Assembly: GCA_013146195.2 (NCBI GenBank)
Contig: CM028377.1
Coordinates: 105,367,547 to 105,431,546, forward strand
Direction of reading: 5' to 3'
Length of the DNA: 64,000 nucleotides
Source: Codonopsis lanceolata
Lineage: Eukaryota; Streptophyta; Magnoliopsida; Asterales; Campanulaceae
Made by a program: the position numbers and the translations under genes. Shown in pieces: positions 10,725 through 20,080 of the stretch. Every line of letters begins with the position of its first letter. Within the stretch, counting starts at the first letter, position 1. The notes below the pieces were generated by a model, which saw nothing but the letters and a program-made list of their open reading frames with translations, was not told the DNA's origin and ran no database searches.

Positions 10725-12336
10725 CTTGGGTTTGGTTTCACGGTGAGAAATCCTTGGAACAATTGTCCCTTTCGATGGTGAACTCTTGGTTGGACTGTTT
10801 TGCTATACTCGGTGTATAGCATTGTGTTGTGAAATTCGAGCCTAGGCAACCATAAGCCCTAGACAGTCGAGTTAGGCTTCACCAAGGATACTCAAGTTGT
10901 TCTCATATTAACATGTTATATATTTCGAGTCTAACATTGTTTTGCGATTAAAGCTTGGGTTAATTAATGTTGGTGACCGAATTTTTGGGTATCTGGAAAC
11001 ACGGCAGGTTAGCTTGCTTATAGTTTGCTTCAGTTTTTTATTTGTGCAATCCGAAAATTTTACGTCTGCCTCTTGTTTTTTCTTTGGAAGCATAACATGG
11101 GCTGTTGGTTTTGAGAGTGCTCTGTATTGTTTGGTAAAAGCCGAAACATATACTTGAGAGTTTTTGTCGATGATATAAATCTATAACAGAAGGTATTGAA
11201 TATTTTTGTGAAATGCCTTCTATATTACTGATTATGTGAATCTGACATTAGTAAGACTTAAATTTTTTTCCCAGCAAGAGTAAAGCAAGACAATACTAGA
11301 GTCACACAGCCTTTACGATGCCCGGATTGTACCGGGTAGTACGTGGAATTATGTTGATGATCATTAATCATGACTTGGCTACAAAATGAAACATGGGCTA
11401 TGTGGTAGGTAGAAAATTATCTAACAAGCAGCATTTCACTATAATAGATATTGCATGCTTGTAGGAAAGCCTATCGATGGAAACAACAAAAATTCCTGCA
11501 AATTGTGTTAAATCTGAATACTCTAAAATGTTCATGACAATTAACAGAATATCTTCAATTTTTTCAGAAGAAGATGAATTTTTTGAGAAGATGATGAAAT
11601 CAAAATTTTAATTCGCACATGGAGAGAGAGCGGGGGAGAACTTGAATGTGATGTTGTCAGACAATGGTAGGCTGGCGGCGTCGAGAGAAGAAGAAGAGTC
11701 ACCGTTCTTCTCGTCGAAGAAGTTTGGGCGTGATTTCGGGGTAAATGTCACTGCGATGGAGATAGAGAACTTGAGAGAGAGAGGCGAGATCCCAAACCGT
11801 GTTCTTGCGTTGGAGGATAACTTGGAAGGATACGGTGTTTAGGGTTGGAACTTGGAAGGAAAGCGGTGTTTAATTAATTTTGATTTCTTTTGATTAATTT
11901 TGATATGGTGGGTCAAGTTTTCTTTTGATTAATTTTGATTAGTTTTAGTTAGGTTAATTTAACTAAGGTTAAGGTAGTAAGTTAGTAAAGAATAAAGACT
12001 CACTTATGACATGTCGGTATGCGTCATTTGGTCTTAAAATTGAGTCTTTATTAGAGTGGCTTAGCTTACTCAGTGAAAATAACATCTCCCTTTGGAGATT
12101 TGCAAATAAAAAGTTTCCATAAAAGTACAATGTAATGACCCGAGTACAAAAGCTCAGTCCCACCGTTAGTCTATATCAATAGCACCGTTATAAAATTGGA
12201 TGACAAATTAACGGTAAGACCATATCGTACTATCACGAGTACATTAATCACCGGGATGTACCCAAACCAGCTCAACAAAACAGCAACCAAAACAACTTCT
12301 GTTTCAACAACTTGCTATGGAAACAGAACATTGACT
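10725..12336. other. Intergenic stretch without a supported gene
   Basis: No domain or consistent codon signal was recognised. A 66-codon frame at 11642-11842 (MNVMLSDNGRLAAS...) is too short and too poor in recognisable motifs to call. A perfect 12-bp inverted repeat (AATAAAGACTCA at 11991-12002, its complement at 12041-12052) is the only clear structure. Confidence 0.4.
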
Positions 12337-13010
12337 TTAAATATGGAAAGTGAACCCAAAATGATCATTTGTTTCCACAATGTATTTGTAGATCAGCTGA
12401 TTCCCATTGCATTCGAGGCAGCTTCTTGATTCTCCTCCCCAATACTTGAAAACTATGGTAAGAGCATCACAATCCTTGCACAATACATACCTGTTAATGT
12501 TAAGTTAGTCACATATTGGCTTTTGAATATAGAAAGTTGACTCTTTGATCATAACAGATGGATTGTAAGTAAAGCGAACAAGGTAAAACAAAATAAGAGG
12601 TTAGACGCTTACCATTGCTCGCGGGTGCACTTATTACAAGCCATTGCTTCCTGACAGTTTTGGCAAATGAAACGAGGAAGAGAAACTCCCAAAAGCTTCT
12701 CCAATTGTGTTGTTTGCAAAGTATTTCAACACCCCAGCGTACTTTCCTCGTATAAACACTTTTGGCAAACGCATGTCTTTCATGTCTCCAAAAACATGTT
12801 TGAATTCTTTGGAATATAGATCCTTTGTCGGGTCTCTTTCGTCAATAGCCACTCAATCTCCATAAAAACAACCGTACCTTGAGACAATCTTGAAAAGTCC
12901 TTGAAGCCTCTTCTGGATTTGATGTATAATAGACAACAACTCTATCTTCACCACCAGGTAAATAGAATAGTCCTCCAGAATAATTATTTTTCCAAGCCTC
13001 TTGCCATTTC
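12337..13010 (-). pseudogene. Glutaredoxin-like domain and C-terminal Cys-pair zinc finger of the kinase fusion
   Basis: From about 13005 the frame reads VVVYYTSNPEEASRTFQDC, then (after a shift near 12880) VAIDERDPTKDLYSKEFK, LPKVFIRGKYAGV and CQNCQEAMACNKC. This follows the plant glutaredoxin-like family that has a C-terminal cluster of Cys pairs. Across the intron at 12491-12612 the frame continues YVLCKDC and SRSCLECNGNQL to a TAA at 12337-12339, supplying the third and fourth Cys pairs. No CPYC/CCMC redox motif is seen, as is usual for this subfamily, so enzymatic thiol activity cannot be assumed. The fusion to a kinase is the odd point; a retained separate domain or fused decoy is inference. 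Confidence 0.75.
12491..12612 (-). other. Probable 122-bp intron in the glutaredoxin-like segment
   Basis: On the minus strand the donor is ATG|GTAAGCG at 12612 and the acceptor is TTAACAG|GTATG at 12491. Splicing joins the Trp codon in frame and brings two more Cys pairs (CKDC, CLEC) into the protein, which is what the family predicts. Without splicing the frame stops immediately. Confidence 0.7.
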
Positions 13011-14787
13011 TGTGCGTTCTCCAGCGCTGATACCACATCAGTCATACTCGGGCGTAGTTTTGGATTTGAATTTAAGCATTTCTCTAGTATAACCGCTCTA
13101 AACACTCGGGGAGATTGCCCCTTTCAGATCAGGATCGACATTCTGCATCGCCCATACACTATACTTCTCATTCTCAGTAGCGTAGAAGCTGTCCTCCTCA
13201 TCTTCCACGGCTTCTTTCTACATAAAACCTCACATAATATAACGCCAAAGGCATATACATCTATTCTCCTTGTGATCCTAAGGGGGTGCTGAAGATATTC
13301 AGGAGCATAATACCCAATTGTACCTTTAAGACTAGTGGCTACCTCAGAATTTGTCTGATCTTGAATACTCATCTTAGACAACCCAAAATCTGAAATCTTA
13401 GCAGCAAAATTTTTATCCAGTAGAATATTAGCGGGCTTCATGTCACGATGAATGATTCCTTTGGGTGATTCCTTGGTGCTAGTGTGCAAGTGTCTTAAAC
13501 CCGCAGCGCAACTTCAATGCAGATATTGAGCGTTGCTCCCAAGAAGAGAACTCACCATCAGGGCATTTCGTAGGTTCCCATTGCCCATATACTCATAAAC
13601 CAGGATCTTTTCATCTGATTCATCGCAGTAACCAAGAAAAGAGAGCAAGTTTGGGTGATCAAGCTTTGAAAGCATCTTAATCTCCCTTTGAAACGCACAA
13701 GAGTACTCGGGTTTTAAACGCTTGACAGCAACAGTAATGTTAGCCTTTGTCACGCCTTTGTAGACCTTACCTTCCCCTCCTTCTCCGATGATGTTCTCAA
13801 AGTTTTTGTCACGTCTTCAATCTCAGAAAATGAATAACGATGACAAATTCCTTGAGAGGATGATGCCATTGCATATTCGAGCTCTTTCACCACTTGAGTC
13901 ATAGAAGGTCGATCCTCCTTTTTAGTTTGCAAGCATTCACCTGCAATACGTACAAAGCGCTTTTAAACGATCTTGCGAATTTGTGCTTTCATATCGGGAT
14001 GGATGATCCGATCAAGGGTTCCATTCATGATGTCCTACGGAACTGTTCGCCTAGATTCTTGTCCTCTTCGTCAAAAGACACCTTCCTGGACAACACTTTT
14101 ATCAATAGCACCCCAAAGAGAATACGCCTGATTTTCTACTTGAACAACCGGGCGAAATTCTGGATCGAAATAACTGGCATTGTGCTTTATCACATATTTT
14201 TCAGAATATACATCAGAAATCTTTGCAACACCATTCTCATCCAACAGGATGTTGGTCGCTGTCACGTCAGAATTAACAAACCATCTACTGTCCGGGAATT
14301 TGATAGTGTACATGTACTCCAATCCCCGGGCCGCATCTATGCATATGTTGAGGCATTGCTCCCATGACAAGGAAAAGCTGGAAGGCGTTGACTTTGTTCG
14401 AAGATGGTTAGCGAAGCTCCCATTCGCCATATATTCGTAAACAGCCATCATCCTACCAGATTCATGGCAATAGCCTATCACAGAGACTATGTGCTTGTGA
14501 CAATACCGAGAAAACACGTAAATCTGATCTTCAATCCAATCGAGTTTGGGTTGCCATGACTCGAAAAAACACCTGATGGCAACAATTTTCTCGAGCTTCT
14601 TTGTCCCAACATAATCATGGATGGTCCCTTTGTACACCTCCCCAGAACCGACAGATCTCCAGATAACAAGGGCTTCGTCAAAATTGTTAGTTGCTGTTGA
14701 TATCTCATTCAGTGAAAACTGACGAAGTGATCTCTTCACCAAGGGGGGAGCAGGCGAAGGCCGTACTGAATCTCTTTGATTGGACAT

Positions 14788-15017
14788 GTCTACTTTTTGG
14801 CCCTTTAATTTGTAAAAAGTCTGGAAAAAATGGTGTGGCCACAGCCAAATGTTAGCTAGAAGTATATAATCTGTAAAATAGCAGATTAGTGAATGAGTAG
14901 AAGAATTGATTGAGGAAAGAAAGGAGGATGGAGAACGGAAAGGTATGAGATTATTGAGTGAGTGGTAAGCTAGCTAGCCAATATATGCTTGCTGGCTTGC
15001 TGCAACATTGGCTCTAT
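14788..15017 (-). promoter_or_regulatory. 5' flank of the kinase-fusion locus
   Basis: Noncoding DNA upstream of the minus-strand ATG. The first roughly 100 bp resembles the flank of the paralogous fragment at 57620-57720 (shared 'gacatgtctac...ttt', 'ccctttaa', 'aagtctgg'), so the duplication covered 5' UTR as well as coding DNA. No unambiguous TATA box or motif was assigned. Confidence 0.4.
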
Positions 15018-15660
15018 CTCATATAGTCAGTCATATTTAGGGGGCTAGAAAGAAACACTAAGATGATTTCCCAGCAAGAGCCAGTGGGTTTCTAGTAATG
15101 ACCAATGCACGTAGCATTGCATATAATTGCACGCCTCCCCTCCCTAGTCCCTACCCAATACAACCATATCCCTCCCAAATGACTATTTTACCCTTGACCT
15201 CATCAACCTTCTTCAAACTTTTTTTTTTCTTTTCAAACCATCTTAATAAATTGTTTTTTAATTTTTTTTATAATTGAGTTAAAACAAAAAATTAAATTAT
15301 AATGTTCACTAGTGTCACCTCTATGAGACTCTCAGACGACACTAGTGTCTTTTAATTTTTTTTTTTAGTTTTAATCAATTTATAATTTTATTTTTTAAGT
15401 TGGTTTGAAAAAGAATAAAAAAAACAAAAAATGAAGTTAAAAAAGGTTGAAGGGGTCAAGGGCATAATAGTCATTTGTGGAGGGGTTGTATTGGGGAATA
15501 TATGAGGTTGAACATAGTTTGACGGCGGAAACAGACAACAGTGCGCGAAAATAGCAGCCAAATTCTTTCTCTGCAAATATAGTCAGTCATATTTGGGAGG
15601 CTAGAAACCTAGAAAAGAAACCACTAATCAGATTTTCGAGCAACAGCCCGTGGGTTTATG
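15018..15660. repeat. Direct repeat of about 85 bp flanking a foldback element
   Basis: Copy 1 at about 15018-15105 and copy 2 at about 15578-15660 share ATATAGTCAGTCATATTT, GGCTAGAAA, GATTT, CAGCAAGAGCC/GAGCAACAGCC and GTGGGTTT in the same order and orientation. The MITE-like foldback at 15150-15497 lies between them. This could be a local duplication with later insertion. Confidence 0.65.
15150..15497. mobile_element. MITE-like foldback element
   Basis: The left arm (CCCAATACAACC...AAATGACTATTTTACCCTTGAC) and the right arm (GTCAAGGGCATAATAGTCATTTG...GGTTGTATTGGG) are long imperfect inverted repeats. The AT-rich inner arms also pair, and the centre has a short hairpin with GACACTAGTG. About 350 bp and noncoding, the size and form of a MITE. 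No target duplication is clear, so the superfamily is open. Confidence 0.7.
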
Positions 15661-15954
15661 GTCAAGCTAACTAGGTCTAGTGGTCTACTATCTAAGACGA
15701 AAAAATATTGTGACTAGCGAGTTGACTAAGTCTACTATCTAACATTAATAAATTCTATATATAGTAATGAATGTTGGAAAAATTGTTTTTTTAAAAGGAA
15801 ATTAGGTAATTTTGTAGCTTTGAATTCTTTCACAATTATTTGTGTGTAATATTCGCTTGGATTCTGAAATAATCGTATGCGGTTGATTCGGCCAACATAG
15901 TTTAAGAAAAAGTAATTGACTTGATTATTTATATTGGTTTAATATTGTAGTTGT

Positions 15955-16123
15955 TTCCTTTAATGTCCATCCGTGTATATGTAGCCCATAATTAAAGTAG
16001 AGTGAAAAAGTAAGGGTAAAGTGGTAAAAATGATGTTCTAAAAAGGTAAGTTTCAAAGTGGACAATTATTTTGGGACGGACGAAAAAGGAAAGGAGGACG
16101 ATAATTTAGGGACGGAGGGAGTA
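15955..16123. mobile_element. Possible Stowaway-like MITE, one clear end
   Basis: GGGACGGAGGGAGTA at 16109-16123 is the well-known Stowaway end (complement of TACTCCCTCCGTCCC), and GGGACGGACGAAAAAGG just upstream is also family-like. The opposite end near 15957 (TGTCCATCCGTG) is too degenerate to be sure, so the start is approximate. Confidence 0.5.
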
Positions 16124-16629
16124 ACAAGAATAATTATGAAAAGGGTAATCTTGATGAGTCTTATTTTGCTAAAAATATAGATGCTACAATGATATAATAA
16201 TCTGTTTTCTTTATTGGAAGGAGTGTTGGGGCCTAAAAATATCAAGCCAAATAAGAATATGTCACGTCGCAGAGTCCATATTTTAGTGTAAAATGAAAAT
16301 GGCACTAGCGTGCTGCCACTTATAATATTGTTATATTTCGTGAATTGTGAAAACATTGAAATCATATATTTATTTTTCCAATTTGGTATTAGATTGAATA
16401 AGTTATGATTAATTAAAACGTGATCCTGAAAGTGAGTTTGTCTCATATTAAAAAATTAACAAAAATATGAGTGGTTTATATATAAATATGATAACATTGT
16501 GCAGAATAAAGACTCTCTCGGTACGTACTGTAGAAAGAAGCAGTTCAAGAAGCTTTTTGCTTCTTCTAGTCCAGTACACATCAAAAGAAGAATAGATCTT
16601 TCCAGTATTGAGTAATGCACAGTTACTTT

Positions 16630-16700
16630 GTACAACTTCCCCTCCTCACCCAATACAAGCACACCCCCCCGCCAAATGACTATTTTGCCCTTGGTAATGC
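16630..16700. repeat. Partial copy of the 15150-15497 foldback arm
   Basis: CACCCAATACAAGCAC and CCAAATGACTATTTTGCCC followed by TTGGTAATG match the outer left arm of the foldback element in order and orientation. Only one arm is present, so it is a truncated or recombined copy. Confidence 0.6.
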
Positions 16701-17630
16701 ACATTTTGGATATTGAAAATCGATTGGGTTTATCAAATTGAAAATCTTCAAAATTTGAGTTGAAGGACTACTTTGGAATTATTCAAAATCAAGAACCATT
16801 TTATTGTGAAAGATCAAGTTTAGGAATCAAATTATGTATGAATCCTTTTTATTCCATGATGTGCGTCATTTATGGCGCAAGAAGAAATCATGCGCTATCA
16901 TGCAACACTACAATTATAAAAAATTAAACATTTATTTTGATTAAATAGAACAATGATGAATATTGTTTTTAGTCTAAAATTTAATATATGATGATTAAAG
17001 ATGGTGGAAGATATTTTGTGCAGAAATTACAACATGTAAGTGCCATTGTGCAATAAATTTTTATATCAAGTTGGAAATGGCCTTAGATAGAGGCCTTTCA
17101 ACCTCTTCCGATTTGGGGGCCACGTAAACCGAATAGATTCCCGATAAAACAAGGAATAATTGCGGGTCGGTATACTTTTGTGAAATAGTAACCGCTTAAT
17201 TCTCCTATTTTTTTTATACAACTAATAAAGTGTTTTTTCAAAATTTTATTCCAAAAATGACTTGAGTTTGTTTCGTCATATCTCCTTCTCTTTCATTCTC
17301 TTCTCTGACTTTCTCTCTCTTTTCCGTCCTAAACCAGACAAAATATAGTCATAAGTAATGAACTTTTTCTTATATTGAGTGATTTTCTTTTGTTTAAGTG
17401 ATTGATAAACAAAAACCAGATACTGGAATCAACAAAATAAATCAACGAATACAAAACGACATGGACGGAGGATATGAACAATGACACAAATGTTAACGAT
17501 GAGAACACCTTCCATTGAAATTATAGATTTGAAAAAGAAGAGCACATTCCATGACAATTGGTAGACTTCAATCATCTATTCCAATGTAATACAGAGAGCT
17601 TGGGTCTTATGTAAATTGAATCCAAACTTT
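16700..17630. other. AT-rich intergenic DNA
   Basis: No open frame of note, no recognisable element end and no RNA gene were seen. Confidence 0.35.
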
Positions 17631-17637
17631 TCGCACA

Positions 17638-17960
17638 TGATGTGGGCGTTGTTGCCTTCGATATGGGCATCATTGCCTATGATGTGGACGTCATTTGAGC
17701 AGTGGTCAATGTTTTTCCTTCGGCTATGATGCTTAGTTTCCTTAGGCTATTATGTGAGCGTCATTTGGGCAATTGCCTATGATGTCTAACACAACACAGA
17801 ATATTTAGTATTTTACAACACCAATTTTCTGCATCCTACCTCTAGCAAGGCCCAATTTTTTGCATCGTATCTTACTTGGAGTTGCGATGTTTGCCTCGTT
17901 GGCTTCAATGTTTGCGTCGTAGGCTCCGATGTTTGCCTCGTAGGCTTCAATGCTTGCGTG
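17638..17960. repeat. Two clusters of short degenerate tandem repeats
   Basis: 17638-17790 repeats the wording GCCTATGATGTG, GGCATCATT and GGGCGTTG/GACGTCATTTG. 17880-17960 repeats a unit of about 30 bp, GCGATGTTTGCCTCGTAGGCTTCAAT with variants. Both are short and imperfect. Confidence 0.55.
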
Positions 17961-18344
17961 TTTAACTCCTGTAACTGTAAGTAAGAAAGCTTACAAATGA
18001 TTGACGATAAATTTTGGCCATGGAGATTTATGTAATATCCCTAATTCCGATAATATTATTGGCTAATTAGAATAAATGTATTTTGGTTTATATTAGTTTA
18101 GCCATCTCGGGCCGGTATTTGTGGTTTGACCAAATTTGAAAGAAATTAATATTTGGGCTTTGGGCCTATTAGTGAATTAACACTGAACCCATTTAATTTT
18201 AGCACACAATTGAGTTATTTATTGGGGGAATTTCAAGTGGGTACAATTTTGAAAACATCTTTTCATCTAGGACCATCAATTTTTGGACATTTCATATAAC
18301 TACAAATTGCTTTGCCAAATGACAAAAATGCCATTAATGAAAAC

Positions 18345-18640
18345 TCGATGCCAAGCCTTGGCATGCCAAAATCTTGATGCCAAATCTTGGCATCGGGTGA
18401 AATGCCTTGATGCCTACAATTGTTAGCGATGCCAAAAATATTTACGATGCCAAAAATGCGATGCAAATCTTGGCATCGTGAAATGCCGATGCCACAATTG
18501 TTGCCGATGCCAAAAATATTTCGATGCCAAAAATGCGTGCCAAATCTTGGCATCAGGTGAAATGCTGATGCCTACAATTGATGCTGATGCCAAAAATAGT
18601 GCTGATGCCAAAAATGCTGATGTCAAATCTTGGCATCAGA
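18345..18640. repeat. Tandem array of GATGCCAAAAAT / GATGCCAAatcTTGGCATC hairpin units
   Basis: GATGCCAA-type words recur about every 20-60 bases. Four copies fold as GATGCCAA-ATC-TTGGCATC or close variants at 18376-18394, 18460-18477, 18537-18554 and 18619-18637. The same CTTGGCATCGA word occurs again at about 19273 and 19346 within the coding-like patch of the same element. Confidence 0.75.
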
Positions 18641-19050
18641 AATATTTATACAATTTTTCATTAAACACCACCTGGGGATCCTTATTAATCAAAACCCCAT
18701 CTTCACCATAAGCATCCTTCAAGAATACGACCCAATTCATCTCCGTACCAACCAAATAAAAACTCCAGAGGTCGCTTCAAAAGCATCCGTAAGTATGTTT
18801 TGTAAGACTAAACTCCTCCTTGAACTCCACAATATGGTGTATTGAAGCCCTCTTCTCCAATGTCAAGTTCAAAAACTCATAAATCACCTCATTTAGTGGT
18901 TTTTTGTACCAAACAGTTTTGATTTTGATTTTTTATAGCTTAGTAAGTGCTTTGATAAGTGAGCAGGCCGACAATTAGCATAATTATGAGAGAGAAAATT
19001 GAGAATAGCCTTTTGGAATTTGGAGTGATTGATTGAGTGAAGGCGTGTAG

Positions 19051-19377
19051 CTATGCCTTTTCCGATGAAGATTCACCGATCGATTCTCGGACATACCAAG
19101 AATCGTCCAAAGCGACGCTATTCTTGCGGTAGCGGTGAAGCTTTGTCTTGAAGTCGAGGCTCAAGAGGCTCTTCGATCGCCGGCTTCTAGTGTTCTGAAT
19201 CGGTTGACAAACATGATAACAACGAAGAGAGAGAAAGAGAGGGGAGAATGAGCAGAATCTCGTGAAGATAGATCTTGGCATCGACGTGAAGAGGAACGGC
19301 GCCAGAGGAGAAGCGAGAGGAGCCGAGCCGCATCGAAACCGAGATCTTGGCATCGAGATCGATGACAAAGGCGGCAT
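19051..19377 (-). other. Open coding-like patch inside the MULE-like element, unidentified
   Basis: A 108-codon minus-strand frame, GC-richer than its surroundings, rich in Ser and Arg (SMPRSRFRCGS, NTRSRRSKSLLSLDFKTKLH, SWYVRESIGESSSEKA). No family recognised; overlapping plus and minus frames are also open, so the strand is uncertain. A captured host-gene fragment is possible for a Pack-MULE but unproven. Confidence 0.3.
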
Positions 19378-20072
19378 CCCATCTCACCCTGCCGCCGCTT
19401 ACCACCACCACCGCCATACCAGCAACCCCCATTTTGCACGAACTTTGCCAAAGTCGTATCCACCACCATCACAGTCGCCGCCTATGGATTTCTACACTAT
19501 CCCTTCATCAGTAACAGCTGTCTCTTCGCAAAAATTCAGAGAAAGGTTCGTTGATAGATTTTTTAGTCTTCGGTGTTGATTCTGAAAGGGAGGAATTGAA
19601 GTGAAGACGGGAATCGTGTTAATTGGGGGCAGTAATGTATTTTTATCCCAAAAATGTATCTAAAAGATATGTCTAAAAAATAGCTGGATTGATCTGAAAA
19701 CATGTTTTAAAAAATGTACCGGCTTGTAATTATTCCTTATTTATTTGTGGTTGGGGTTGAGCCCAATCGATGGTCCAATAATTATAAAACCAATTACAAA
19801 AGTAATAATAGCAATTATAATTATAATAATAACAACTATAATTTTATACTAATAATATTAGTAATTATAATAATTAATATGGGGAATGTTTAATTAAACT
19901 GCTAATAGTAGGGGGGGCTAATTGTAAATGGGTTGAATGCAACAGTTAATGGGGTAAGTCAGGGGACGCCGCTCCTCTGTCGTTCCTTGGAGATTGTCGT
20001 TGCTTTGCCAAAACGGACGAGGAGTTATGCCATGCAATTAGTGAGGGAAAATCATCAGACGAAAGCTGTGGG

Positions 20073-20080
20073 TATATAAG
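20073..20080 (+). promoter_or_regulatory. TATA box candidate in the gypsy-type LTR
   Basis: TATATAAG about 60-100 bp before a purine-rich, R-region-like zone, the usual arrangement of an LTR promoter. Confidence 0.4.

Larger units (their letters stand above)
12337..14787 (-). pseudogene. Tandem kinase (pseudokinase + kinase) fused to a glutaredoxin-like/zinc-finger domain, broken
   Basis: Start: ATG at 14787 (MSNQRDSVRPSP), followed by FSLNEISTATNNFDE, the usual lead-in of plant receptor-like cytoplasmic kinases; no signal peptide or membrane helix is seen. Domain 1 (about 14700-13880) lacks key residues: VAIRCF for the VAIK lysine, FVNSD for HRD and DVY for DFG, so it is a pseudokinase. It ends with RFVRIAGECLQ and EDRPSMTQVVKELE. 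Domain 2 (about 13830-13040) has GEGGEGKVYKG, VAVKRLK, IIHRDMKPANILLD, ISDFGLSK, GTIGYYAPEYL and LRPSMTDVVSALE, all conserved. In the same frame follows DRVVVYYTSNPEEASRTFQD, a glutaredoxin-like start, with ERD, LPKVFIRGKYAGV and Cys pairs behind it. Roughly eight frameshifts or stops (for example TAA near 13965, shifts near 14075, 13800, 13535, 13210, 13105 and 12880) make it a pseudogene unless some are sequencing errors. Confidence 0.82.
18240..19720. mobile_element. Mutator-like (MULE/Pack-MULE-type) nonautonomous element
   Basis: Long inverted ends: left GGTACAATTTTGAAAACATC at 18240 and right GATGTTTTAAAAAATGTACC-type end at 19720, pairing imperfectly over about 90 bp on each side. The interior holds a hairpin-rich tandem array (18345-18640) and a GC-richer coding-like patch (19050-19580). 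No transposase is present. A 9-bp target duplication expected for Mutator could not be seen, so superfamily assignment rests on TIR length. Confidence 0.5.

Noticed and set aside
11642..11842. 66-codon plus-strand frame
   Set aside because: Short, no recognisable motif and no supporting context.
11991..12052. 12-bp inverted repeat as a transposon TIR or terminator
   Set aside because: Spacer is only 38 bp and no target duplication or T-run pattern is present.
18263..18711. Frames with MPRFGTHFWHRN-type repeats
   Set aside because: Translation of the GATGCCAA tandem array, open by chance on both strands.
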